From: Bacillus sp. OV166
GTDB taxonomy: Bacteria > Bacillota > Bacilli > Bacillales > Cytobacillaceae
Direction: 5' to 3'
DNA length: 64,000 nt
Assembly: GCF_900177675.1 (NCBI RefSeq)
Contig: NZ_FXWM01000001.1
Coordinates: forward strand, 4,349,001 to 4,413,000
This document shows positions 43,215 to 52,783 of this stretch, piece after piece; the stretch's first letter is position 1; every line of letters begins with the position of its first letter. The translations under genes were made by a program, and so were the position numbers. The notes under the pieces were generated by a model that worked only from the letters and a program-made list of their open reading frames with translations, was not told where the DNA came from and ran no database searches.

Positions 43215-44451
43215 GTGCCTTTCCCTCCTTCTTAATTGTTAAATTAGATTCATCTTTCAAAAAGTTAACAGCCGTTTGTGCAAGAATAGATGTTCCCATC
43301 TCTAAGCTGTTTTCATCAATATCAAAGATCGGAGTATGTAAATCTCTTTGAATGCCATCGGCAGTGCCGCTTCCAAGGAAAAATAAGGCTCCTGGTATTT
43401 TTTGTGTCACATAGCCGAAATCTTCACCGCCCATGCCAAATGGACGTCTTACAATTTGACACTCTGGATACATCTCTTCTATGGATTTTAAAAAGAAACC
43501 GTTTACACGAGAATCATTATGTAAAGCTGGTTCCCCCCTTTCAACTTCGAGCGTATAACTTCCACCCAAAGATTCAACCACAGATAGAGCTTTATTTAAT
43601 TCCGAACTCAATAAATCCCTGACCTCTGGCGTATAGCTGCGAATCGTTCCTGAGATATTCACTTCATTTGGAATAATGTTGCTTGCAGTTCCCGCATGGA
43701 TCTGACCAATACTTATGACACCAGCTTCCAATGCTGGTATTTTTCGAGCCACGATACCATGTAATGCTTGCATGAAAATCCCAAGCATCCAGATTGGATC
43801 TGTTCCTAGTTCAGGATAGGCGCCATGACCGCCCGTTCCAAAAATTTTCGCCGTAAACACATCGACATTTGCCATGCTGTATCCATCGTTTACTTGTGCT
43901 ACCCCAACAGGAAGCCAGGGGCACATATGAAGGGCGATGGCCGCATCTACCTGGTCATAGGCACCCGCTTGAACCATGTATGGCGAACCTGATTGCCCTT
44001 TTTCATCCGTACATTCCTCAGCTGGCTGAAAAATAAATTTAACCGTTCCCTTTAACTCTTCCTTTTTAAATTTATCTGCAAGAAGATGGGCTGCTCCAAG
44101 TAAAATCGCTGTGTGGGCATCATGACCGCATGCGTGCATTACGCCTTCATTTTTTGATCTAAAATCATGCGTGTTCTCTTCCTTAATCGGCAGCGCATCC
44201 ATATCCGCACGGATGGCAATAACCGGTCCCTCTCCTGACGTTAATGTAGCCACGACACTCGTTTCTACGCCAATGCCAGTTTCAACCTGTAATCCATCAA
44301 TTTTCTTCAGCGTTTCAGCAACAAATTTTGAGGTCCCGAACTCGTGAAAACTGAGTTCGGGATGTTGATGAAACAGGCGCCGCCATGAAATAATTCTTTC
44401 TGATAACTCGTTTGCTTGTATAACGATCGGGTGATCTTTACGTTCCGGCAT
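43204..44451 (-). CDS. M20D amidohydrolase, candidate N-acetyl-diaminobutyrate deacetylase
   Basis: The 415-aa product is a zinc amidohydrolase of the hippurate/N-acetyldiaminopimelate deacetylase group: IAIRADMDALPIKEE, MHACGHDAHTAILLG, FIFQPAEECTDEKG, and the metal ligands of the C-terminal part in FGMGGEDFGYVTQ and DLHTPIFDIDE. Because no EutE/DoeB-type aspartoacylase is present, it could remove the acetyl group from N-acetyl-diaminobutyrate. That is inference; other N-acyl amino acids fit as well. It overlaps the next gene by 11 bp. Confidence 0.85.
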   Translation of the reverse strand: MPERKDHPIVIQANELSERIISWRRLFHQHPELSFHEFGTSKFVAETLKKIDGLQVETGIGVETSVVATLTSGEGPVIAIRADMDALPIKEENTHDFRSKNEGVMHACGHDAHTAILLGAAHLLADKFKKEELKGTVKFIFQPAEECTDEKGQSGSPYMVQAGAYDQVDAAIALHMCPWLPVGVAQVNDGYSMANVDVFTAKIFGTGGHGAYPELGTDPIWMLGIFMQALHGIVARKIPALEAGVISIGQIHAGTASNIIPNEVNISGTIRSYTPEVRDLLSSELNKALSVVESLGGSYTLEVERGEPALHNDSRVNGFFLKSIEEMYPECQIVRRPFGMGGEDFGYVTQKIPGALFFLGSGTADGIQRDLHTPIFDIDENSLEMGTSILAQTAVNFLKDESNLTIKKEGKAHVS

Positions 44452-44486
44452 CTCCTGTTTTCCTCCTAAAAATGGACTGAAAGCTA

Positions 44487-45695
44487 TTAAACTTTTAAAA
44501 TACTTTCAACATGATTGAAGGCTTGCTCGAAATCTGCAAGGATGTCTTCGATTTCTTCAATACCACAAGAGATTCGAATCAGTCCTTCCGGAATTCCCAT
44601 TGCAGCACGTTCTTCTGGAGTACATTCAACATGGCTTGTTGTACGGGCTGGCCCAACTGTTGTTTCTACGGCACCTAAATTTGCTGCGCGGTTGGCATAT
44701 TGTAATTTAGGAAGAAGATCACGAACGGTGTCCACCCCGCCCTTAACGGCAAAGCTAAGCATTCCGCCAAAGTTTCTCATTTGTTTCTTTGCAACATCAT
44801 GGTGTGGATGAGTTTCAAGACCTGGATAATACACTGCCTCGACCATATCCTTTGTCTGTAAGTATTTTGCAAGGGTCATCGCATTTTCACATTGCTGGCG
44901 AACACGTAGATGAAGTGTTTTCATTCCGCGTAAAATAAGATAGGCTGCCATTGGATCCATTGTTGCTCCATTAATTTCACGGAAATGGTAGATCTTTTCA
45001 ACAAGTTCCTCAGACCCACAAACTACACCGCCTAACGCGTCCGCATGTCCTCCCAAAAACTTTGTCGCGCTATGAATGACCAAATCTGCACCTAAGGCTA
45101 TTGGATTTTGATTAATTGGTGTACCAAAAGTGTTATCAACAACAACAAGTGCCCCAGCAGCTCGCCCTGCTTTTGCCATCCGTTCAATATCGGTAATTTT
45201 CACTGTTGGGTTTGTTGGTGTTTCCAAATATAAAATTTTGCAGCCTTTGGCAACTTCTTGTTCGATTTGGTCGTGGTTTCCTGTTTCACATAAGGCCACT
45301 TCAATTTCTTGGCGCGGCAGGAATTCAGTAAAGATTTTATTTGTTCCGCCATATGTGTCTTTAATTGAAACAATGCGGTCACCAGGTACTAAAAAGGTGG
45401 AAAGTGTATTGCTGATTGCTGCCATCCCTGTTGAAAAGCTTGTCGCTGCTTCTGCACCTTCAAGAATTTTGATTTTATCTTCAAATGCTTGCACGGTAGG
45501 ATTTGTATTGCGTCCATAAATATGGCCTTTCTTCTTGCCAATTGCCACATCATACCATTCATCCATATCGTCATAACCATAAGCTACGCTTAAAACAACA
45601 GGAACTTGTGTTGCACCATGTACTAAATAATCTTTTTCTCCTGCCCATACTGCTTGCGTTCCCATTTTTGGTGTATTGTTTGTCATAAATACCAC
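44487..45695 (-). CDS. Cys/Met-metabolism PLP enzyme (cystathionine gamma-synthase/lyase type)
   Basis: The 402-aa product has FSTGMAAISNTLSTFLVPGD, YLETPTNPTVKITDI, VVDNTFGTPINQNP and the PLP lysine in IHSATKFLGGHADAL. Members carry out gamma-elimination or gamma-replacement on homoserine derivatives. Next to a homoserine dehydrogenase it could deaminate homoserine or a hydroxylated diaminobutyrate product to an oxoacid, which is speculation. It is the third gene of the operon, 35 bp before the M20 gene. The start may be the second Met (MTNNTPKMG). Confidence 0.85.
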   Translation of the reverse strand: MVFMTNNTPKMGTQAVWAGEKDYLVHGATQVPVVLSVAYGYDDMDEWYDVAIGKKKGHIYGRNTNPTVQAFEDKIKILEGAEAATSFSTGMAAISNTLSTFLVPGDRIVSIKDTYGGTNKIFTEFLPRQEIEVALCETGNHDQIEQEVAKGCKILYLETPTNPTVKITDIERMAKAGRAAGALVVVDNTFGTPINQNPIALGADLVIHSATKFLGGHADALGGVVCGSEELVEKIYHFREINGATMDPMAAYLILRGMKTLHLRVRQQCENAMTLAKYLQTKDMVEAVYYPGLETHPHHDVAKKQMRNFGGMLSFAVKGGVDTVRDLLPKLQYANRAANLGAVETTVGPARTTSHVECTPEERAAMGIPEGLIRISCGIEEIEDILADFEQAFNHVESILKV

Positions 45696-45702
45696 TCCTC
45701 AA

Positions 45703-46707
45703 TTAGTTTTTTAGCAACATATCGCTGCCTTTAATTTTTACACCTAAATTCCTTCTCTTCATTTCTTGATAAGCAAACAGGGCAATAGCTGTATCCTGTA
45801 CACCTGTACCTGTTAAATCACAAACCGTAATTTGTTCATCGTTTGTTCTTCCTTCCACTTTCAAGGATGTAAGTTCACCCAATTCAATAATTGGCGCGTT
45901 TTCTGTAAGTACACCTTGAGTTAGTGCATGATGTAATTCCCCTAAACGGGCGCATTGTGCTTTTGTATCACAGACCAGCAAATCAGCGTTAACTAAAATT
46001 TCTGCTTCTAATTCTTGTTTATGTTCCGCATCCGAACCCATTGCTGTAATGTGGAGTCCGGGATGGGGCCATTCTGCTTTTATAATTGGTTCTTTTGATG
46101 GGGTTGTCGTAATTACGATATCACTGTTTCTAACAACAGTTTCTGCACTTGGTACTGCGACAACTTCCATTCCTAATTCTGCTGTCATTTCGACTGCAAA
46201 TTCTTGAGCACGTTCCGCTGAGCGAGCGTAAACTAGAACCTTATTAAACTTTCTGACAAGACCTAAAGACCTGAGTTGAAATTTTGCTTGACTGCCTGCA
46301 CCTATTACACCCACTGTTTCAATGGATTCTTTAGAAAGATATTTTGCCGCCACCGCACCTGCTGCTGCCGTGCGAACATCTGTTAAGTACCCATTATCTA
46401 AAAGAATAGCTTCTGGAACTCCAGTTTGGGTGCTGATTAATATCATCATTCCGTTACCGCTTGGTAAACCAAGCTGATAATTATTAAAAAAACCGGAAGA
46501 AATTTTTATCGCAAACATTTCTTTATCTTTGATGTAGGCAGTTTTCACATCAACTTCGCCATTTTGGTCCTCAATGTCCACTCTCATGATTGGTGGCATC
46601 ATAACCTCATTTTTTGATAGTTTGGTAAAAGCGTCTTCTACTACTTTTACTGCCTCATCATTGATTTGTATGTATTGCTTAATTTCCTGTTCGGTAAAAA
46701 TAAACAT
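45703..46707 (-). CDS. eutC: Ectoine utilization protein EutC (ornithine-cyclodeaminase family)
   Basis: The 334-aa product belongs to the ornithine cyclodeaminase/mu-crystallin family and matches my memory of EutC closely: MPPIMRVDIEDQNGEVDVKT, SGFFNNYQLGLPSGNGMM, LLDNGYLTDVRTAAAGAVAA and the NAD-binding VGVIGAGSQAKFQLRSL. EutC acts with EutA and EutB in converting hydroxyectoine to ectoine. eutB lies 3 kb upstream in the same direction; no eutA is seen. It follows doeA2 by 24 bp. Confidence 0.88.
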   Translation of the reverse strand: MFIFTEQEIKQYIQINDEAVKVVEDAFTKLSKNEVMMPPIMRVDIEDQNGEVDVKTAYIKDKEMFAIKISSGFFNNYQLGLPSGNGMMILISTQTGVPEAILLDNGYLTDVRTAAAGAVAAKYLSKESIETVGVIGAGSQAKFQLRSLGLVRKFNKVLVYARSAERAQEFAVEMTAELGMEVVAVPSAETVVRNSDIVITTTPSKEPIIKAEWPHPGLHITAMGSDAEHKQELEAEILVNADLLVCDTKAQCARLGELHHALTQGVLTENAPIIELGELTSLKVEGRTNDEQITVCDLTGTGVQDTAIALFAYQEMKRRNLGVKIKGSDMLLKN

Positions 46708-46731
46708 TAGTTTTTCACCTCCTATAAAACT

Positions 46732-47922
46732 TTACTTTGTGACTTGAAACCCCTTTAACGTCAAGTCTCTTGAGACATTGGCAAATGTTTCACATCCAGT
46801 TTCAGTAACCCGGACCGACTCACTTACTTCAAAACCGTATTTGTCCAACCATAATCCTGGTATAAGGTGGAAGGTCATATTTGGCTGCAGGATCGTTTTG
46901 TCACCTTTTCGAATGCTCATGGTGTGTTCGCCCCAATCAGGTGGATAATTCAGACCCATTGAATATCCAAGACGCGAATCTTTCACAAATCCACTTTTTT
47001 CGATGGTTTTTCTCCATGTTTCTTCAATTTCTTCACAAGCAATGCCTGGGCGAATCATCTCCAAACAAGAATTTATGCCTTCTACGGCAACACTTGAAAG
47101 GGTTTTCATTTCTTCCTTTGGTGTTCCAATCTGAACTGTCCTTGCTAGCGGTGAATGATACCTTTTATAGCAGCCCGCAATTTCCAAAATAACTGCGTCT
47201 CCACTCTTATATCGTTCATCCGTCCAAGTTAAATGTGGTGTTGAGGTTTTTTCTCCGGATGGCAAGAGCGGTACAATAGAAGGATAATCCCCGCCAAATT
47301 CTTCTGTTCCGGTGATTTGTGTATAGAAAATCTTGGCTGCTACATCACATTCCCTAACACCTTCTTCAATCAAATCTATGCCAGCCTGCATCGCTTTTTC
47401 TACGATTTTGGCTGCCCGCTTCATGTATTCAATTTCCGCATCCGACTTTATTAGACGAACCCAATTGACTAGTAATGTGGCATCAGTAAAGGTGGCATTC
47501 GGCAATTCCTTTGTGAGCTGTTGATAACATTTGGCTGTGAAATAATAGTTTTCCATTTCTACGCCAATCGAGCGCTTATCCTGCCCTAACTCTTTTAATC
47601 GATCAGCCACGTAATCCATTGGATGCAAGATATCCGACTGAACATATTCATCTGGGTAAGAAATGATATTTTCGTGCGAGAGCCATGTTGTTACTTTGGC
47701 ACCATTGGCATCCTGTCCTCGTCCAATCCATTTCGGTTGATCTTCATCAATGATGAGGACAAGCATCTGGTGAACATAAAATGACCACCCATCATAGCCA
47801 GAAAGGTAATTCAGATTGGCTGGGTCTGTAATAAGGAGGACATCGATTCCTTTTTGCAGCATCCTTTCCTTTGTTTTACGAATTCTTTCTTTATACTCAG
47901 CTGTTACGAAAGACATATCCAT
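46732..47922 (-). CDS. doeA: Ectoine hydrolase (DoeA/EutD), paralogue 2, operon head
   Basis: The product of about 395 aa is nearly the same as paralogue 1, with long identical blocks such as ITGTEEFGGDYPSIVPLLPS and RLGYSMGLNYPPDWGEHT. It is the first gene of the operon running to 38.1 kb (doeA2, eutC, Cys/Met PLP enzyme, M20, homoserine dehydrogenase, ALDH, doeA1, MHS). The promoter must lie in the gap shared with the divergent third paralogue. The likely start is the second or third codon region (MSFVTAEYKER), since AGGAG lies about 10 nt before the first ATGs. Confidence 0.85.
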   Translation of the reverse strand: MDMSFVTAEYKERIRKTKERMLQKGIDVLLITDPANLNYLSGYDGWSFYVHQMLVLIIDEDQPKWIGRGQDANGAKVTTWLSHENIISYPDEYVQSDILHPMDYVADRLKELGQDKRSIGVEMENYYFTAKCYQQLTKELPNATFTDATLLVNWVRLIKSDAEIEYMKRAAKIVEKAMQAGIDLIEEGVRECDVAAKIFYTQITGTEEFGGDYPSIVPLLPSGEKTSTPHLTWTDERYKSGDAVILEIAGCYKRYHSPLARTVQIGTPKEEMKTLSSVAVEGINSCLEMIRPGIACEEIEETWRKTIEKSGFVKDSRLGYSMGLNYPPDWGEHTMSIRKGDKTILQPNMTFHLIPGLWLDKYGFEVSESVRVTETGCETFANVSRDLTLKGFQVTK

Positions 47923-48156
47923 GCACTCCTATCTGCCTTTGACTCAATTTTTAGAATATTTTCATTTGTCTGGTTCATTATACGAAATACGATTTATGTT
48001 TTTCATCTGACAGATTGTATGAACGTTTTTTCTTCTTTCTAGTCAAATTTATCAAAATGCACTTTTATCGGGATTTTATTCCAACAATCTGTAGGATGAT
48101 TGTTACACTCTCTTTTCAGTATGATGAAAAAAGAATATGAAATGGAGGTAGTCGAA

Positions 48157-49332
48157 ATGTTACCATTTGAAAAAACGGAATATCAGGAACGAGTAAGAAA
48201 AGTAAAGACAAGTATGGAAGAACAAGGGATCGAAGTATTATTAATTACTGATCCCTCAAATATGAACTATGTATCGGGATATGATGCAATGTCCTATTAC
48301 GTACCTCAGGGAGTAATAATTGCAACATCATTAGAGGAGCCAGTATGTATAGTCAGATTGCAAGATTTGTATTGTGCTTCGGAAACCACATGGATGTCTG
48401 AAGAAAACTTCATTGCCTATCCTGACAAATATTTGTGGGAGCCAAAGGTCTTGCACGTAATGGATTTTATTGGCGGCTTTTTAAAAGAAAAAGGACTTCA
48501 TAATAAAAAAACAGGACTCGAATTTGATGCTTACTATTTTAACGCACATTGGTATAACCGATTAGAGAGAAGTTTGCCAGATGCGACCTTAGTAGATGCT
48601 ACAGCACTTGTCAACTGGATAAGAGGACAAAAATCCGTTAGAGAATTAGAATACATGCAGATAGCAGCTAGAATTGTAGAAAAGACCATGTATAATGCCA
48701 TCGAGGGAATTGGAGTGGGTGTAAGAGAATGCCATGTTGCAGCTGAAGTATATAGTGACTTAGTGAAAGGAACAGGAGTGTATGGTGGTGAATATCCGTC
48801 ACTTGCACCTGTTATGCCTGCAGGAGAAAGAACAGCAGGAGCCCACTTCTCTTGGACCACAGAAGGAAAATATCAAGATAGTCAGTTAGTCTATATGGAA
48901 CTATCAGGAAGTTACAAACGCTATCATGCACCGTTAACAAGGACCATCTTTATTGGGGAACCTCCTGAGAGAGTAAGAGGAACAGCCAAAATCGTAATTG
49001 AGGGATTAAACGTTGCACTATCGGCAGTAAAGCCTGGAGTCACATGCGAAGAGGTAGAAAAAGCTTGGCAAACAACTATCAACAAATACGGTTTAGAAAA
49101 AGAATCTAGGATGGGCTATACGGTTGGCTTAGGCTATCCACCTGTGTGGATGGAAAATTCAGCATTTTTTAAACCAGGGGATAAGACCGTCCTAAAGCCA
49201 AATATGACGTTTCATATGATGCCTGGGATGTGGCTGGATGGATATGGCGTAGCTATCACAGAAACGATTAGAGTTACTGAAAGTGGTTGCGAGACAATTA
49301 CGAGATTCCCAAGAGAGTTGTTTGTTAAGTAG
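48157..49332 (+). CDS. Ectoine hydrolase (DoeA/EutD)-like, paralogue 3 (diverged)
   Basis: I start at MLPFEKTEYQERVRKVKTSM, 8 nt after GGAGG; in-frame ATGs further up lack a site. The 391-aa M24-fold product shares the plan of paralogues 1 and 2 (LLITDPSNMNYVSGYDAMSY, LGYPPVWMENSAFFKPGDK, FHMMPGMWLDGYGVAITETI) but is much more diverged, and has PVWMENS where the others have PDWGEHT. It is transcribed divergently from doeA2. It may hydrolyse a different ring, for example hydroxyectoine. It ends at a terminator shared with eutB. Confidence 0.8.
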   Translation: MLPFEKTEYQERVRKVKTSMEEQGIEVLLITDPSNMNYVSGYDAMSYYVPQGVIIATSLEEPVCIVRLQDLYCASETTWMSEENFIAYPDKYLWEPKVLHVMDFIGGFLKEKGLHNKKTGLEFDAYYFNAHWYNRLERSLPDATLVDATALVNWIRGQKSVRELEYMQIAARIVEKTMYNAIEGIGVGVRECHVAAEVYSDLVKGTGVYGGEYPSLAPVMPAGERTAGAHFSWTTEGKYQDSQLVYMELSGSYKRYHAPLTRTIFIGEPPERVRGTAKIVIEGLNVALSAVKPGVTCEEVEKAWQTTINKYGLEKESRMGYTVGLGYPPVWMENSAFFKPGDKTVLKPNMTFHMMPGMWLDGYGVAITETIRVTESGCETITRFPRELFVK

Positions 49333-49349
49333 ATTCATTTTAATACAAC

Positions 49350-49398
49350 AAAAAACAGATACTTCCTAATCCTGTGGTTAGGGGTATCTGTTTTTTTA
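49350..49398. terminator. Bidirectional terminator between doeA paralogue 3 and eutB
   Basis: AAAAAACAGATAC-TCCTAA pairs with TTAGG-GTATCTGTTTTTT, with one or two unpaired bases, flanked by an A-run and a T-run. Confidence 0.8.
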
Positions 49399-49406
49399 TA
49401 TCCTGC

Positions 49407-50414
49407 TTAGTTTTCAGATGTATACTTTTGAATGACCGAAAGTAATACCGAAAGATCAACGTTATGACCACTAATAATAACAGCCAAATCACCCTCTTGG
49501 TGAGGGATTTTTTTTCCTAATACTGCCGCAATTCCAGTCGCTGCTGCCCCTTCCATAATGATTCTGTGCTTATCCATCATAAAAGCCATACTATAGGCAA
49601 TCTCCTCTTCAGGAACCAGGACAACATCATCCATATATTTCTGAACCATTTGAAACGTGTATTGATTATCAAGTCCGATTCCACCAAGTAAACTATCAGC
49701 AAGCGTCTCACTTTCATCAAGAATTACCGGTCTGCCGGCCTGTAAGCTTTCATACATAACAGCTGATTTTTCCATTGAGACACCTGTTACTCGTATATTC
49801 TTATCATTAGATTTCAAGGCTAAGCCAATTCCAGAGAGCAGTCCGCCACCTGAAAGCGGAACAATCACATCTGTTAACTGAGGAAGTTCCTCCAACAATT
49901 CCAACCCTATCGTTCCTTGTCCTGCGATAACATGAGGGTCATCAAAGGGTTCTATAACGGTTAATCCCTTCTCCTTTTCTAATTCATAACACCGCACTCC
50001 GGCATCATCTTGACTGTCGCCAACGATTTCAATTTGAGCACCCAGCCTTTTAAGAGAGTCTACTTTTGCCTTTGGCACCCGATTAGAGATACAGACAACC
50101 GCATCAATTCCAAGCTTCTTCGCAATATACGCTACTGCCATCCCATGATTTCCTGTTGAAAACGTTGCAACCCCGCGTTTTTTTTCTTCTTCATTCAAAC
50201 TTAGTATTTTATTAGCGGCCCCTCTCACTTTAAATGCTCCAACCTCATGAACATTTTCCAGCTTTAAATAAACATGTCGACCGATTTTTTCTGATAGAAT
50301 GGAAGAATGAATGATTGGTGTTCTGTTAATAATCGTGCTTATTCGTTTTCTTGCTTCCCAAACATATCGTATGTCCATATCTTTGGTTTCTTTTATTTGT
50401 TTAGTAAAAGTCAT
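49407..50414 (-). CDS. eutB: Hydroxyectoine utilization dehydratase EutB
   Basis: The 335-aa PLP enzyme of the threonine-dehydratase fold has the PLP lysine in VGAFKVRGAANKIL, FSTGNHGMAVAYIAKKLG, the phosphate loop LSGGGLLSGIGLAL and the segment TLADSLLGGIGLDNQYTF. The ADSLxGGIGLDNxYTF segment fits EutB, which dehydrates a hydroxyectoine derivative, better than biosynthetic threonine deaminase, and there is no regulatory domain. Its own promoter region (50415-50545) carries a TTTTGGCAATGG-like sequence also seen before ehuB. Confidence 0.85.
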   Translation of the reverse strand: MTFTKQIKETKDMDIRYVWEARKRISTIINRTPIIHSSILSEKIGRHVYLKLENVHEVGAFKVRGAANKILSLNEEEKKRGVATFSTGNHGMAVAYIAKKLGIDAVVCISNRVPKAKVDSLKRLGAQIEIVGDSQDDAGVRCYELEKEKGLTVIEPFDDPHVIAGQGTIGLELLEELPQLTDVIVPLSGGGLLSGIGLALKSNDKNIRVTGVSMEKSAVMYESLQAGRPVILDESETLADSLLGGIGLDNQYTFQMVQKYMDDVVLVPEEEIAYSMAFMMDKHRIIMEGAAATGIAAVLGKKIPHQEGDLAVIISGHNVDLSVLLSVIQKYTSEN

Positions 50415-50483
50415 CCGTTCCCCCTCCTTAATCTAAAACTATGTATTTATATTATTGATACTAAATCCATCTATTAGAGATTT

Positions 50484-50500
50484 CCATTGCCAAAACTGAC
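50484..50500 (-). promoter_or_regulatory. Possible regulator site before eutB
   Basis: On the minus strand GTCAGTTTTGGCAATGG resembles GACATTTTGGCAATAG before ehuB at 56889-56904. It is proposed by eye only. Confidence 0.3.
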
Positions 50501-50545
50501 TATAATACAAAGAAACTTTTCATACAGTTTTACATAAAATTTCAT

Positions 50546-51709
50546 CTATTCCAAATACTTCATAGCCATTTGACAAAACCATTCCGCTGCTTTAGGTAAC
50601 ACACTTTCATCAATCTGAAAATGAGGATGATGATGTGGATACATTGGTTTGTTCGGATCTCCTGCACCCACAAAACAAAAAGCGCCTGGAACCTCTTTGA
50701 GGTAGTAAGCAAAATCTTCGCCAACCATATTCGGTTTCATGATTCCTGTAAATTCAAATCCGAACAGATTATTTGCGACATCTAAGCTAAGCTTCACTTC
50801 TTTTTCGTGGTTTACAACTGATGGATATCCACACTGATAATCTAGTTTAATAGATGCTCCATAAATTTTTGCCAGACCATTTGTTAATTCTTCTAATTTC
50901 TATTGAAGTGTATTCCTCACTTCAAGAGTGAAACTGCGTGTTGTTCCTTCTAATACTGCCTTGTTTGCAATAATATTAAAAGCAGTTCCAGATTTCAGTT
51001 CCCCAAATGTAATGACTCCTGACTCTAAAGGATCAATGCTCCGGCTAATAATTTGCTGGGACGCCGTGACAAGGTGTGATGCTAAAACTATCGAATCAAT
51101 CGTTTTATGAGGCATCCCGCCATGACCTCCCTTGCCTTCAATTTCAATCGTAAACCGGTCCGTTGCCGCCATCATTGGGCCAGCGCACGTTCGAAAAGTT
51201 CCTGAAGGCAATTCCGACCAAAGATGTAAGCCAAAGATGGCTTCTACTCCATTTAAGACGCCTTCTTTAATCATCCCAATCGCCCCACCAGGATTAACTT
51301 CTTCAGCAGGTTGAAATATAAATCTCACATTCCCCTTTAATTTCTCTTTTTCTAAAGTTAATAATTTTGCTGCCCCCATTAATATTGCGGTATGGCCATC
51401 ATGACCGCAAGCATGCATCACTCCCGGAACGACTGAAGCAAAAGGCAAGTCCGTTTCCTCTTGAATTGGCAAGGCATCCATATCGGCCCGAAAGGCAATA
51501 GTTGGTCCTTTTTCAACTCCAATTAAATCTGCTGTAACACCAAACCCATTCACATGTTCCTGGACGTGTAAACCAAGGCTTCTCAAATATTCAGCTACTA
51601 TTTTCGAAGTTCTTTTTTCTTGAAACGAAAGTTCAGGATTCTTATGGAAATCTCGCCGAAACTCGATTATTTCCTCTGCAACACTTTTAAGTGATTCTTT
51701 TATTCGCAT
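50546..51709 (-). pseudogene. Second M20D amidohydrolase, broken by a nonsense codon
   Basis: The frame from MRIKESLKSVAEEIIEFRRD runs through FRADMDALPIQEE, MHACGHDGHTAILMG and FIFQPAEEVNPGGAIG to VRNTLQ, then TAG at 50900-50902. In the same frame it goes on KLEELTNGLAKIYGASIKLD ... MVGEDFAYYLKEVPGAFCFV to the normal end at 50546. One base change therefore splits a 387-codon gene. The N-terminal fragment lacks the final metal ligand and should be inactive. The other M20 gene at 43204 is intact and may have made this copy dispensable. An assembly error is possible. Confidence 0.85.
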
Positions 51710-51730
51710 TGTTTCACCCCATCTATAAAA

Positions 51731-51765
51731 ATGAGGGGGCTGACCATTAGTTAATTGGCAGCCCC
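51731..51765 (-). terminator. Terminator after etfA
   Basis: GGGGCTGACCA pairs with TGGCAGCCCC, with one bulge. CTCATTTTTA follows on the minus strand. It separates the flavoprotein operon from the M20 pseudogene. Confidence 0.7.
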
Positions 51766-51789
51766 AAAGCTATTTAAAACTCACAAAAT

Positions 51790-52770
51790 TTAATTTGTAA
51801 TCGCTTGCTTTTCAGCAATAACCTTCTTAAATTCTTCTGTTAATAATGGCACGACTTCAAACAAATCTCCGACAATTCCATAATCGGCTATATGGAAAAT
51901 ATTCGCTTCAGGATCTTTGTTAATCACAACAATCACTTGAGAGCTGGACATTCCTGCTAGATGCTGAATCGCACCTGATATGCCGCAAGCAATATATAAA
52001 TCGGGTGTCACCACTTTCCCTGTTTGACCAATTTGCAAAGAGTAATCACAATATTCTGCATCACAAGCGGCACGAGATGCCCCAACGGCACCACCAAGAA
52101 CGTCAGCTAACTCTTGTAATGGTTTAAATCCTTCAGAACTTTTCACGCCCCGCCCCCCCGATACGATAACTTTCGCTTCTGAAAGATCGACTTTACCGGT
52201 AGCTTTCTTCACAACTTCTTTAACCACAGTGCGTAAATCTTTGATTTCTACTAATAATTTGATTGTTTCACTAACCACTTGATTTTCTTCTGCTTCAATA
52301 TTGTTTGGGCGAATCGTAGCCATGACGAGACCGTCTGTAACTACTTTCTTTTGAAATGCTTTTCCAGAATAAATCGGTCTAGTGAAAACGATATCCTCAC
52401 CTGCTTCTACTTCGATACAGTCCGAAACGACTGCAGCATTTAACCGCGCCGCTACACGAGGAAGAATGTCTTTGCCAATCGACGTATGTCCTGTTAAGAC
52501 AACCTCCGGCTCCACTTCATCGATAACGTTTAACAAAGCCTGTTTGTAGCCATCAGGGGAATAATTGTTCAATTCATCATTATCGACAATATACACTTTC
52601 TTTGCCCCGTATTTTTCAAGATCTTCACAATACTTTTCTGCATCACTTCCAAATACGCAAGCAGTAATTTCATCACCCTTTGCGATTCGGGCAGCTACAG
52701 TTAAAACTTCAAAAGACACATTTCTGATTTTTCCATTTTTGGCTTCGGCAAGAACAAGTACTTTTGTCAT
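51790..52770 (-). CDS. etfA: Electron transfer flavoprotein alpha subunit
   Basis: I start at MTKVLVLAEAKNGKIRN with AAAGGGGGA about 8 nt upstream; the frame extends 12 codons further without a site and into etfB. The 326-aa product has the C-terminal FAD domain: VSGGRGVKSSEGFKPLQELA, GGAVGASRAACDAEYCDYSL, IGQTGKVVTPDLYIACGISG and INKDPEANIFHIADYGIVGD. EtfAB accepts electrons from flavin dehydrogenases. The gene follows etfB and a DAO-type dehydrogenase gene in one operon. Confidence 0.93.
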   Translation of the reverse strand: MTKVLVLAEAKNGKIRNVSFEVLTVAARIAKGDEITACVFGSDAEKYCEDLEKYGAKKVYIVDNDELNNYSPDGYKQALLNVIDEVEPEVVLTGHTSIGKDILPRVAARLNAAVVSDCIEVEAGEDIVFTRPIYSGKAFQKKVVTDGLVMATIRPNNIEAEENQVVSETIKLLVEIKDLRTVVKEVVKKATGKVDLSEAKVIVSGGRGVKSSEGFKPLQELADVLGGAVGASRAACDAEYCDYSLQIGQTGKVVTPDLYIACGISGAIQHLAGMSSSQVIVVINKDPEANIFHIADYGIVGDLFEVVPLLTEEFKKVIAEKQAITN

Positions 52771-52783
52771 CACATATCCCCCT

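Noticed and set aside
49407..50414. Biosynthetic threonine deaminase (IlvA)
   Set aside because: There is no C-terminal regulatory domain or ilv context; the ADSLLGGIGLDNQYTF segment and the neighbours favour EutB.
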